Shown here: one piece after another, positions 1-6,216 of the stretch
How the letters are laid out: every line of letters starts with the position of its first letter
Position numbering within the stretch: the first letter of the stretch is position 1
NCBI GenBank assembly: GCA_964371505.1
Contig: CAYJNG010000106.1
Location: forward strand, 1 to 8,210
Direction: 5' to 3'
Source of the DNA: CAYJAD01 sp964371505
GTDB taxonomy: Bacteria; Desulfobacterota; Desulfovibrionia; Desulfovibrionales; Desulfovibrionaceae
Length of the DNA: 8,210 nucleotides
Translations under genes and position numbers: made by a program
The notes under the pieces: model-generated
The model's input: the letters and a program-made list of their open reading frames with translations, nothing else
What the model was told of the DNA's origin: nothing
Databases searched by the model: none

Positions 1-28
1 AACGTACATCAGCGTGTGATATTTAGCC

Positions 29-62
29 AAGAGGAGAGCTTTATGCTTTCCTCTTTGTTTTT
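29..62 (+). terminator. Intrinsic terminator of an upstream gene
   Basis: An 11-bp stem (29-39 with 45-55, one G-U pair) closes a 5-nt loop (40-44), and a T-rich run follows to 62. The shape is a rho-independent terminator for a + strand gene lying before the window. Stop codons occur just upstream in two frames (17-19 and 24-26), so the last few codons of that gene may be present, but the frame cannot be chosen and no product can be named. Confidence 0.6.
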
Positions 63-68
63 ACTCTA

Positions 69-83
69 GTGAAGGGGCTTCAC
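69..83. promoter_or_regulatory. Short perfect dyad in the lipB-lipA leader
   Basis: GTGAAG, a GGG spacer and CTTCAC form a perfect 6-bp dyad about 95 bases before the lipB-lipA start. It could be a repressor site or a small RNA hairpin. No good -35/-10 pair was found in 63-176, so the promoter of the downstream gene remains unplaced and the role of this dyad is a guess. Confidence 0.25.
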
Positions 84-176
84 GTTGTGCGCTTTTGGTA
101 AGTGCGAGGTGTTTTTCCCTTTGGGCAATACATAAAAAAGGCTTTTCAAGTGCAAAGCATTTGGTTATGAGAAACC

Positions 177-1673
177 ATGCAACAAAAAACATTAGATATA
201 CTTTCCATGGGGCTTGTGTCTTACGCTGAGGCTTTAGCTTTTCAAAAAAAACGTGTGGCTTCACGTATTGAAGGGCAAGTGAATGATTCCCTATTATTAG
301 TGGAGCATAGGCCTGTTATTACTTTAGGGCGCCGCGCAGACGTGAGCGAAGTACATGTGAGTGAAGCGCATTTGCATGCCCAAGGGGTGGAGCTTTTCCA
401 TATAGAGCGTGGCGGCATGGCAACGTATCATGGGCCAGGGCAATTGGTAGCGTATCCTATTATTAAGCTTCCTCGTAAGGGGCTAGCTTTTTTTATGGAT
501 GCTTTGCTCAATGCCATAGAAAAAACGGTGCAATCCTATGGTTTAACCACACAGCGCAGCGTCAACGGGCCAGGTGTTTGGGTTCATGGGGCTAAGATAG
601 CCAGCGTGGGCATAGCCTTGCGTAAGTGGGTGACTTTTCACGGTATGGCCCTCAATGTGAATACGGATTTACAAGGCTTTTCACTTATAAGCCCCTGCGG
701 AAACCCCAGTGAGCGCATTACCTCCTTGCAGCAAGAGCTGGGCTTTGCAGTGGATATGCAAGAGGTTACGCAGCGTTTTGTGACGCAATTTTCGCAGGAG
801 CTAAGCCTGCCTTTAAGTAAGGAGCCTCCGGTACGCCGCCCCCCTTGGCTTAAGCTTTCGGCTTCTCACGCCCCTGAGGCGCAAGGGGGTAAACCTGTGG
901 CGCGCATGGTGCAGCATTTGCAATTGCACACCGTGTGTCAGGAAGCTAAATGCCCCAATAAAAACGAATGCTTTGCAAGGGGTACCTCAACCTTTATTAT
1001 TATGGGCGATGTATGCACGCGTGCTTGTCGCTACTGCGCAGTGGCAAAGGGGACGCCACGTCCTTTAGATATTACAGAGCCGGCCCATGTGGCGCAGGCT
1101 GTGCAGCACTTGGCTTTAAAACATGCCGTCATTACCTCTGTTACGCGTGATGATATTCCCGATGGGGGTGCTGGGCATTTTGTGGCTACCATTGAGGCAG
1201 TAGGACGCTTGAATCCTGAAACGAGCATTGAAGTGCTTGTGCCGGATTTTCAAGGGAATTTGCAACATGTACAGACGGTATGTGATGCTAAACCCCATAT
1301 GTTTAATCATAATATCGAAACGGTGCAGCGGCTATTTCCGATTATTCGCCCGCGCGCCTCATACACGGATTCTTTAAAAGTGTTAGCCCATGCCGCAGAG
1401 CAGGGGCTTAGGGTGAAGTCCGGCATTATGCTTGGTCTTGGTGAAAGCTGGGACGAGATTCGCGCAACTTTACAAGATTTATACAATCATGGTTGCCGGT
1501 ACGCTACCTTAGGGCAATATATAGCCCCGTCACGCAAGCATGCACCGGTTATGCGCTATCCTGCGCCCGATGAATTTGAGCATTGGAAGGCTGTGGCTTT
1601 AAGTATGGGCTTTTTAGGTGTGGCTTCAGCGCCTTTGGTACGTAGCTCTTATCGCGCCGAAGATATGATGTAA
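177..1673 (+). CDS. lipB-lipA: Bifunctional octanoyltransferase / lipoyl synthase (LipB-LipA fusion)
   Basis: The N-terminal half (about 1-212) is LipB, which moves octanoate from octanoyl-ACP to a lysine of lipoyl domains. It has RGG at 78-80, HGPGQL at 85-90, the catalytic pair Lys140 (GAKIASVGI) and Cys174 (SPCGNPSERITSL). The C-terminal half (about 218-498) is LipA, a radical SAM enzyme that inserts two sulfurs. It shows the LipA-specific auxiliary cluster CX4CX5C (Cys254, 259, 265), the SAM cluster CX3CX2C (Cys280, 284, 287) and the conserved C-terminal RSSY (489-492), whose serine binds the auxiliary cluster. Every expected catalytic residue is present, so both activities should be intact. 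The halves are normally separate proteins of about 210 and 280-320 residues; here the linker is only a few residues and LipA lacks a long N-terminal extension. The ATG start matches the LipB N-terminus, though the ribosome site (GAG at 169-171) is weak. The gene faces a convergent neighbour and has no operon partner in view. Confidence 0.95.
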   Translation: MQQKTLDILSMGLVSYAEALAFQKKRVASRIEGQVNDSLLLVEHRPVITLGRRADVSEVHVSEAHLHAQGVELFHIERGGMATYHGPGQLVAYPIIKLPRKGLAFFMDALLNAIEKTVQSYGLTTQRSVNGPGVWVHGAKIASVGIALRKWVTFHGMALNVNTDLQGFSLISPCGNPSERITSLQQELGFAVDMQEVTQRFVTQFSQELSLPLSKEPPVRRPPWLKLSASHAPEAQGGKPVARMVQHLQLHTVCQEAKCPNKNECFARGTSTFIIMGDVCTRACRYCAVAKGTPRPLDITEPAHVAQAVQHLALKHAVITSVTRDDIPDGGAGHFVATIEAVGRLNPETSIEVLVPDFQGNLQHVQTVCDAKPHMFNHNIETVQRLFPIIRPRASYTDSLKVLAHAAEQGLRVKSGIMLGLGESWDEIRATLQDLYNHGCRYATLGQYIAPSRKHAPVMRYPAPDEFEHWKAVALSMGFLGVASAPLVRSSYRAEDMM

Positions 1674-1701
1674 CTTACAGTATTTATCTTAGTAAATAAC
1701 C

Positions 1702-1747
1702 TTCTGGCCGAAAAAGTATGTACTACTTCTTCGGCCAGAAATTTTTA
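1702..1747. terminator. Terminator between convergent genes
   Basis: An 11-bp perfect stem (1702-1712 with 1730-1740) continues after one mismatch into 5 more pairs (1714-1718 with 1724-1728) and closes a 5-nt loop. A T-rich tail at 1741-1750 follows on the + strand, so it ends the lipB-lipA transcript. On the - strand the following bases are less T-rich, but the stem lies directly after the stop of the radical SAM gene, so it may serve both genes. Confidence 0.85.
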
Positions 1748-1748
1748 T

Positions 1749-2840
1749 TTATGATGCCATGGGGCGCATGGTGGTAGGTGTAAGGGGGATAAGCTTTTTG
1801 AAGGGAATGTCTTGCGCATTTTTGGGGGTACGTAAGCCCGAAAATGCAAGATCCTTAAACATATTTTTACAATCTTCAATGCTTGCGCCCCGCCCCTCGC
1901 TGGTATCTATATTGTTATCTCTGGGGTTTGCGCTAAATTCTGCATAGATGCAATTGGCACCTGAGCTTAAGCCCAAAATATCCGGCTCATGGATGGCAAG
2001 GCAGGAGAGGGCTTTGTTTTCAATCATGGCCAACGTTACAATGGCTACAATATGCGCCGAGCGCAAAAGGTCAATTTGTCCGCGTGTAACAAGGGGGCTA
2101 TTGTCTAAGTTAATGCGGCGCATGACGGCGTTTTGAAAGCATTCATACGTATTACCCAATAATATTTGGTCAATAATTTCTTCATCCCCATGCTCAGGGC
2201 CAATGGGTTCACAACAGCTGTACCAATCAAGATTAGCTTTTTTGAGTGCCTGAATGGTTTTTATGCGCTCTTGTGGGCGTAAGGCTGTGTCTCGCCCTTC
2301 GCCTAAACGTACAGCGTGGTAGGAACCATTAACGCCTGCAGCCTTCATTTCTTGGGCTTGAGCATAGTCAATATCACCGCAATTAAGCACAATATCTATA
2401 CCATCACCCAGCTGTGCACGGGTTTTTTCTACGGTTTTTAATAAAAATTCAAAATTAAAATTGTGCATGAATAAGAGAAAATGGGCATATACGCCCCCGG
2501 CATTACGCAGGGTGCCATTGATACTGGAAAGAAGTTCATCGGAAATTTTCCAGTTTGCTTGGTCAAAATTGCTTTTTGCGAAGTTGCAAAAGGCACAGTC
2601 GGCAGAGCAGGGGAAGGACTCAATACCTGTTTGGGCAAGAAGAAGGGCTTTATTGCCAAAACGTTTTTTACTGATATGGTCTGCTGTGGCACGCAAAACG
2701 CTTACTTCGTACGAGTAAGGGCTTAAACGTATAAGGTGTAAAAGTTCGTCGCGAGTGGGACCTATGCCGCAAAGGGCTTTTTCTAAAATATTGGTAGTCT
2801 TAGTTGAAACATGATGAAACTGTGAAGCTAGTGTATTCAT
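1749..2840 (-). CDS. BioB-like radical SAM protein, substrate unknown
   Basis: A 363-residue radical SAM enzyme of the BioB/HydE/PylB group. The [4Fe-4S] SAM motif is CX3CX2C at Cys78, Cys82 and Cys85. The C-terminal part around GANCIY (294-299) resembles the BATS region of biotin synthase (GANSIF). Aligned by eye with E. coli BioB, Cys154 falls near BioB Cys128 and the Cys209-Cys210 pair near BioB Cys188, both auxiliary cluster ligands. The BioB Cys97 position has no cysteine, and the BioB Arg260 position appears to be Cys280. The EPIGPEH segment (211-217) replaces the BioB GGIVGLGE stretch. It is therefore probably not a standard biotin synthase, although a remote BioB cannot be excluded. 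The start is well supported: AAGGAAG lies 7 bases before the ATG. No bioA, bioD, bioF, hydF or hydG gene is in the window. Its gene is a single transcription unit convergent with lipB-lipA. Confidence 0.85.
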   Translation of the reverse strand: MNTLASQFHHVSTKTTNILEKALCGIGPTRDELLHLIRLSPYSYEVSVLRATADHISKKRFGNKALLLAQTGIESFPCSADCAFCNFAKSNFDQANWKISDELLSSINGTLRNAGGVYAHFLLFMHNFNFEFLLKTVEKTRAQLGDGIDIVLNCGDIDYAQAQEMKAAGVNGSYHAVRLGEGRDTALRPQERIKTIQALKKANLDWYSCCEPIGPEHGDEEIIDQILLGNTYECFQNAVMRRINLDNSPLVTRGQIDLLRSAHIVAIVTLAMIENKALSCLAIHEPDILGLSSGANCIYAEFSANPRDNNIDTSEGRGASIEDCKNMFKDLAFSGLRTPKNAQDIPFKKLIPLTPTTMRPMAS

Positions 2841-2845
2841 AGGCT

Positions 2846-2936
2846 ATCTTCCTTTTTCAGATTTCGTTTCTATTGCTAGTAAATTAGTATGATATATTGA
2901 TACTAAAAGCAAGAGAAGAAATTTAAAAAGGAAGAT
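2846..2936. repeat. 12-bp perfect inverted repeat flanking the radical SAM promoter
   Basis: ATCTTCCTTTTT at 2846-2857 is the exact reverse complement of 2925-2936. The left arm contains the ribosome binding site of the radical SAM gene. The right arm forms the same AAGGAAG motif facing the other way, followed after only AT-GCC by a stop, so no gene starts there. The centre of the repeat (about 2891) nearly coincides with the smaller promoter dyad. Confidence 0.5.
2884..2912 (-). promoter_or_regulatory. Possible promoter and operator of the radical SAM gene
   Basis: Read on the - strand, TTGCTT (2907-2912), a 17-base spacer and TACTAA (2884-2889) could serve as -35 and -10, though the -10 is poor. 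A dyad, TAGTAT with ATACTA at either end of 2885-2905, fills the spacer and runs into the -10. That is where a repressor would block polymerase. The half-sites match neither the BirA nor the NikR pattern known to me. Confidence 0.3.
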
Positions 2937-2971
2937 GCCGTGTTAAAACATGTGTTTAATGAAGGTTAAAA

Positions 2972-3373
2972 TTAGCTTAGTGTACGCTCTATGGCCGACA
3001 GGCTAAAGTTTTTCATTATATGCAAATTCTTGTTGTGTTTTTTGCATAAGCTTTTGACTTGCAGGCAAGCTGAGTGACTATTACAGTTTACGGGGCATAA
3101 AATCATATCTGCCCTTTGTAATAAATTTTCTAATTTATTTCCGCCTTTACGTAAATGACCGGCGTGATATTCAAAAATGTGCCCTTTGGCTTCCACCGCT
3201 TGGCGGTAAAGGGGCTCCATGCGCTCAATGCCGCCCACAATAAGTATACGCTTGGGGCAAGAGGCGCATGGGCAAGGTGTGGGGCAGCTTTCACAAGAGG
3301 AGTCCTTAGCTGGTTTACTTTTTGTAAAAATACTTATGGGTTGCGTGGTGTTTTTTTTGGATTTTTTCGCCAT
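2972..3373 (-). CDS. Small Cys-rich DUF2325 protein
   Basis: A 133-residue protein with three parts: a Lys-rich N-terminus (1-23), a cysteine cluster CX2CX3CXCX2C (Cys27, 30, 34, 36, 39) suited to metal binding, and a DUF2325 domain (about 43-132). The domain shows the opening ILIVGG (43-48), the YHAGHL stretch (69-74) and the CPVNCNSHSAC region (93-103) typical of the family. The function of DUF2325 is not established to my knowledge; many members are small soluble proteins and a metal or redox role is plausible. The start at 3373 was chosen because GGAGG lies 5 bases before the ATG. The open frame runs on upstream to 3493, but that part crosses the promoter and the 3' end of crcB. It lies downstream of larC and crcB on the same strand and also has its own strong promoter. 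Confidence 0.75.
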   Translation of the reverse strand: MAKKSKKNTTQPISIFTKSKPAKDSSCESCPTPCPCASCPKRILIVGGIERMEPLYRQAVEAKGHIFEYHAGHLRKGGNKLENLLQRADMILCPVNCNSHSACLQVKSLCKKHNKNLHIMKNFSLSAIERTLS

Positions 3374-3413
3374 AACTGCCTCCGTGTGTGGGATAAAAAT
3401 GTGCTGTGAGTTA

Positions 3414-3442
3414 GGTATAGCTAATATGAAAATGAATGTCAA
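3414..3442 (-). promoter_or_regulatory. Sigma-70-type promoter of the DUF2325 gene
   Basis: On the - strand a perfect TTGACA (3437-3442), a 17-base spacer and TATACC (3414-3419) form a near-consensus promoter. It sits 8 bases past the crcB stop, and transcription would begin near 3407, giving a leader of about 34 bases. This supports expression of the DUF2325 gene apart from larC-crcB and argues against the longer N-terminus. Confidence 0.7.
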
Positions 3443-3449
3443 TATTATT

Positions 3450-3881
3450 TTACGAAAAAAATTGTGATCCAAGCCAAAAAGCGCTGAGGCCAAGAATGAT
3501 TTGTCCTGCTAAGTAGCTGAAACAAGAGATGTAATAGCCTTCTTTCCACAGGGAATATATTTCAAAAATAAATGTGGAATAGGTAGTAAAAGCTCCAAAA
3601 AAGCCTACAAAGATTATTTTTCGTATTTCTTCAGATAAGTAGAATTGGTTTTGGGTAAGGCTTAACATAAGGCCAAAGCCAAAGCAGCCTAGAATATTCA
3701 CGATAAAAATGCTCCATGGAAAGAGTGGAGCGACATATTTGGAGGGAAAAAATTTTGTGGGGCAAGTGATTTTTTTATGTATTTTTACGGATAGGTATTC
3801 CACAGCCACGCTGCATGCAAAGCGCAAAAAAGCCCCTGCCGCAGCGGCAAGGGCAAAATAGAGGTAGTGATGAGCTTCCAC
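3450..3881 (-). CDS. crcB: Fluoride ion channel CrcB/Fluc
   Basis: A 143-residue membrane protein of the Fluc family, which works as an antiparallel dimer to let fluoride leave the cell. Four membrane segments are visible at about 5-28, 55-76, 88-110 and 118-140. Family motifs are GAFLR (16-20), the pore asparagine motif VNILGCFGFG (61-70, Asn62) and the phenylalanine-box/sodium-site segment GFFGAFTTYSTF (93-104). The loop between segments 1 and 2 (about 31-54) is longer and more basic than usual; family members are typically about 125 residues. The start is GTG, 5 bases after the larC stop, with only a weak GGG ribosome site, which suggests coupling to larC translation. No fluoride riboswitch is visible upstream; the gene appears to be read from the larC promoter. 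Confidence 0.93.
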   Translation of the reverse strand: MEAHHYLYFALAAAAGAFLRFACSVAVEYLSVKIHKKITCPTKFFPSKYVAPLFPWSIFIVNILGCFGFGLMLSLTQNQFYLSEEIRKIIFVGFFGAFTTYSTFIFEIYSLWKEGYYISCFSYLAGQIILGLSAFWLGSQFFS

Positions 3882-3886
3882 GTGGG

Positions 3887-5077
3887 TTACCCTTTGGGTT
3901 TGGTGTGCATGCGTAAAGCTGGCATACCAAGGCCCAAGGTGTGGGCTCGCTCTTGTAGAGCGTCACTTTCTGGGCGTAGCCATATTTCCCCGCCAAGTCG
4001 ATATTCTTTAGCAGGTAAAAGGGCTGTAAGTGTTGTGGTATTGGCTATGTCCACGGCGCTTTCAAGGCGCGGTAAAATGGTTCGTTCTAAGGTTATGTAG
4101 CGAATGCCAAGGCTGTGCGTATGCTTAAAGAAAGCTTCTTCCACAAGCTCTTTATGTTCTGGCTGGCATAAGACGCGTAATAGTCCATGAGGGCGATTTT
4201 TTTTACCTGTACCGTTAAGCCAGAGCACATCTACTACTTCGGGCAGTTCGCTTAAGGCACTGATACATGCGCCAAGTTCCTCACCTGTGAGATGGTCTAT
4301 ATGGCTTTCCAGTTGTGTAATAAGCTCGGTGCGAGGGCCGTGCAGGGCGTGGGTATCGTCTTCTGCCATGAGCCAAAGGCGAAGGCCCACAGGCGCCTTG
4401 CGCGAGCCGTAGCCTGTACCTAATTGTATGCGATGTCCTGTGGGGGCAGCGCCAAAGCTTTTGCCTAGCACATGTACAAGGGCGGCTCCCGTGGGGGTGA
4501 CAAGTTCACTTTTGCTAAGCCATTCGTGTTGCGACCATGTGTGGCATATGGGCTTACCCATAAGTAAAAAGGCCGTGGCTGGCGCTGGTAAGGGAAGCAG
4601 GCCATGCTCACACTCTATGGTTCCGGTAAACCATGGCAAAGCAGAGCAAAGAACGTGGCTTATGCCAAGCTGTTCAAGCCCCCAAACCGCACCTAAAATA
4701 TCCACCACAGTATCAATGGCACCCACTTCGTGAAAATGTACTTGCTCAGCGGGGATGGCATGTGCATGGGCTTCGGCTTGGGTTAGGGCGTCCAATATGG
4801 CTAAGGCTTTTTCGCGTACAGTGGGGGAAATATGCACCTTATGAAAAATGGCCGCAATGTCTGCAGGGTGACGCAGTGGCTGCTCTTTTGGCCAGCTTAC
4901 ATCTACACGATGCCCAGGGCCTGCGGCGCGGCATTCTTGCCATGTGCTCAGGTCACAGGCAATTCCAGCTTCTTCTAAGAGTTTTTGCAAAGGGGCAAGG
5001 TCAAGGCCTAGATGGCATAGGGCTGCCAAAAACATATCGCCGCTAATGCCGGCTTCGCAATCACAATATATATACAT
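3887..5077 (-). CDS. larC: Nickel-pincer cofactor biosynthesis protein LarC
   Basis: LarC uses CTP to insert nickel into the pyridinium bis-thiocarboxylate mononucleotide made by LarB and LarE, the final step in the cofactor of lactate racemase LarA. The 396-residue chain has the LarC N-terminal signature YCDCEAGISGDM (4-15), HFHEVGAIDTVVDILG (114-129), PLPAPAT (162-168), ELVTPTGAAL (191-200), GTGYG (220-224) and, in the C-terminal domain, GKKNRPHG (291-298). In Lactobacillus plantarum larC is split in two and joined by ribosomal frameshifting; here it is one uninterrupted frame. The start at 5077 follows GGGAG by 5 bases and gives the usual N-terminus; an in-frame ATG at 5170 would add 31 residues without family support. 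larA, larB and larE are not in the window. crcB follows 5 bp downstream. Confidence 0.93.
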   Translation of the reverse strand: MYIYCDCEAGISGDMFLAALCHLGLDLAPLQKLLEEAGIACDLSTWQECRAAGPGHRVDVSWPKEQPLRHPADIAAIFHKVHISPTVREKALAILDALTQAEAHAHAIPAEQVHFHEVGAIDTVVDILGAVWGLEQLGISHVLCSALPWFTGTIECEHGLLPLPAPATAFLLMGKPICHTWSQHEWLSKSELVTPTGAALVHVLGKSFGAAPTGHRIQLGTGYGSRKAPVGLRLWLMAEDDTHALHGPRTELITQLESHIDHLTGEELGACISALSELPEVVDVLWLNGTGKKNRPHGLLRVLCQPEHKELVEEAFFKHTHSLGIRYITLERTILPRLESAVDIANTTTLTALLPAKEYRLGGEIWLRPESDALQERAHTLGLGMPALRMHTKPKG

Positions 5078-5181
5078 GGTTTCTCCCAAGGCTTTACATA
5101 AAAAATGAAAAAAAGCTCTTTGTGGCACTTGAAGCGAGCTCTTGGTGAGTATATAGTCAACTCCACGCATATGGCAATGAC

Positions 5182-5187
5182 ATTATA
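5182..5187 (-). promoter_or_regulatory. Consensus -10 box upstream of larC
   Basis: A perfect TATAAT is read on the - strand at 5187-5182. Transcription would start near 5175 and leave a leader of about 98 bases before the larC ATG at 5077. The -35 region is poor (GCTTTC at 17 bases), so the promoter may need an activator or be weak. The in-frame ATG at 5170 would lie almost at the transcript start, another reason to prefer the internal start. Confidence 0.4.
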
Positions 5188-5230
5188 CGCACTGCATGGG
5201 TAAAGAAAGCCTTTGCGGTGTAGAAACGTG

Positions 5231-5246
5231 AAATAGTGTGCTATTT
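5231..5246. promoter_or_regulatory. Dyad in the larC / CBS-protein divergent region
   Basis: AAATAG, TGTG and CTATTT form a perfect 6-bp dyad with a 4-base centre. It lies between the divergent larC and CBS-protein genes, about 60 bases before the CBS-protein start. It may be an operator; no regulator can be named from the sequence. Confidence 0.25.
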
Positions 5247-5305
5247 GCTTTTCAAAATGTCTTTTTCCCTGTGTTTATCTTACGAAAATTTATGAGGAGG
5301 TTTCT

Positions 5306-5953
5306 ATGCTTATTAAGCATTGGATGACCAATGAGGTTATTACCGCTACACCTGACACATCGGTAGTGAAGGCAAATAGGCTGATGAAAGAACATAATAT
5401 TCGCCGTTTACCTGTAGTTGATACAGAAGGTCACGTGGTGGGTATTGTTTCTGACAGAGATATTAAGGACGCCTCCCCATCGCAAGCCACATCTTTAGAT
5501 ATGCGTGAGATGCTTTACTTGCTCTCGGAGCTTAAGTTAAAGTCTATTATGACTATAAATCCTTTATGCGTAAACCCAGAAGATAGCATTGAAAAAGTGG
5601 CTATTCTCATGGAAGAAAAAGGTTTTGGCGGCTTTCCAGTGACGGAAAATGATAAACTTGTGGGCATCATTTCTGACCACGATATTTTTAAAGTGCTCAT
5701 TGAGATTACAGGAGCGCGCCAAGACAGTTTGCAAATGGCCTTTAGTGTGCAGGATAAAGTGGGCGCTTTACGCCCTGTGTTAGAAACTTTAGCTGAGCAT
5801 AAGGCTAATATTACATCTATTTTGTCACATACCGATGAAAATAGCGCCGAAAAGCAGGTTTTTATTCGCATACAGCGTATGGAGTCGGAAGCAGCGCAAA
5901 GTGCTCTTTTAGACATTCTTAAAAAAGAGCATACTTTACTGTACTGGAATTAA
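5306..5953 (+). CDS. Two-CBS-domain protein with C-terminal ACT-like domain (AcuB-like)
   Basis: A 215-residue soluble protein with CBS domain 1 at about 7-55 (IRRLPVVD and GIVSDRDI are typical), CBS domain 2 at about 80-133 (GGFPVTEN, GIISDHDI) and an ACT-like regulatory domain at about 143-212. Tandem CBS domains usually bind adenine nucleotides and report energy state, and ACT domains often bind amino acids. The order matches proteins annotated as AcuB-like, but the target is unknown and no enzyme domain is attached. GGAGG at 5296-5300, 5 bases before the ATG, fixes the start. It is divergent from larC and stands alone before dsrC. No clear terminator follows; a 7-bp hairpin at 6023-6040 lacks a T run. 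Confidence 0.9.
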   Translation: MLIKHWMTNEVITATPDTSVVKANRLMKEHNIRRLPVVDTEGHVVGIVSDRDIKDASPSQATSLDMREMLYLLSELKLKSIMTINPLCVNPEDSIEKVAILMEEKGFGGFPVTENDKLVGIISDHDIFKVLIEITGARQDSLQMAFSVQDKVGALRPVLETLAEHKANITSILSHTDENSAEKQVFIRIQRMESEAAQSALLDILKKEHTLLYWN

Positions 5954-6046
5954 CTTTTTTGTGTAATTGCTAGCTAGAATGCGCTAAATAGGCTCTATTG
6001 TTGGAAATAAAATACCACAAAAAAGTTGCACAAGCGACTTGCCATT

Positions 6047-6064
6047 TTGCCAAGAATGTGGCAA
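6047..6064. promoter_or_regulatory. Candidate operator upstream of dsrC
   Basis: TTGCCA, six bases and TGGCAA form a perfect dyad of 18 bp. An extra direct copy of TTGCCA stands 8 bp before it at 6039-6044. The spacing is typical of a dimeric helix-turn-helix regulator site. It lies about 70 bases before the proposed dsrC -35 box. I cannot match it to FNR/HcpR or Rex sites, whose half-sites differ. Confidence 0.4.
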
Positions 6065-6132
6065 TTATAGGTTCAGTTATGGTGCGTAAAGCACTACTTC
6101 GGTTTGTCGAGGTTTTTTACCCGCGGATTTTC

Positions 6133-6162
6133 TTGAGAAGATTTTAGGGTAGTAGGTATACC
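6133..6162 (+). promoter_or_regulatory. dsrC: Probable dsrC promoter
   Basis: TTGAGA at 6133-6138 matches the -35 consensus at 5 of 6 bases. With an 18-base spacer, TATACC at 6157-6162 is the same -10 used by the proposed DUF2325 promoter. The transcript would start near 6169, about 48 bases before the dsrC ATG, overlapping the 6161-6180 dyad. Confidence 0.45.
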
Positions 6163-6180
6163 AACAAAATGATTTGTTGG
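6161..6180. promoter_or_regulatory. Perfect hairpin/dyad at the dsrC transcription start
   Basis: CCAACAAA (6161-6168) pairs exactly with TTTGTTGG (6173-6180) around an ATGA loop. If transcription starts at the proposed site near 6169, this is a DNA operator over the start point. If a promoter further upstream is used, it is an RNA hairpin that could stabilise the 5' end of the dsrC message. Confidence 0.45.
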
Positions 6181-6216
6181 GATAAATTGTTAAGAAACTG
6201 TCCAAGGAGGACAAGA

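Noticed and set aside
1..69. Tail of an upstream coding gene
   Set aside because: Stops fall in different frames at 17-19, 24-26 and 67-69, and too few codons are present to choose one or name a product.
2438..2726. Overlapping open frames on both strands inside the radical SAM gene
   Set aside because: They are shadows of the well-supported gene, without ribosome sites or family motifs.
2885..2905. NikR or BirA operator before the radical SAM gene
   Set aside because: The half-sites faintly recall GTATGA/TCATAC, but the spacing is far shorter than in NikR sites, and the sequence does not fit the BirA consensus.
2945..2962. Terminator after the DUF2325 gene
   Set aside because: The near-palindrome around ACATGT pairs poorly and has no adequate T run on the - strand.
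2972..3493. Longer 173-residue form of the DUF2325 protein with a signal-peptide-like N-terminus
   Set aside because: It overlaps the end of crcB and runs through a near-consensus promoter, while the internal ATG at 3373 has a strong GGAGG site.
3887..5077. Programmed frameshift in larC as in Lactobacillus
   Set aside because: The reading frame is continuous and both N- and C-terminal LarC parts are present in one frame.
3887..5170. Longer 427-residue LarC
   Set aside because: The extra 31 residues do not match the family, the ATG lies almost on the proposed transcript start, and the internal start has a good ribosome site and the canonical N-terminus.
6023..6040. Terminator of the CBS-domain gene
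   Set aside because: The 7-bp stem with one G-U pair is not followed by a T run, and it lies about 70 bases after the stop.
6169..6216. N-terminal extension of DsrC
   Set aside because: The consensus AAGGAGG site sits directly before the ATG at 6217, and the extension covers the leader hairpin and the proposed transcript start.
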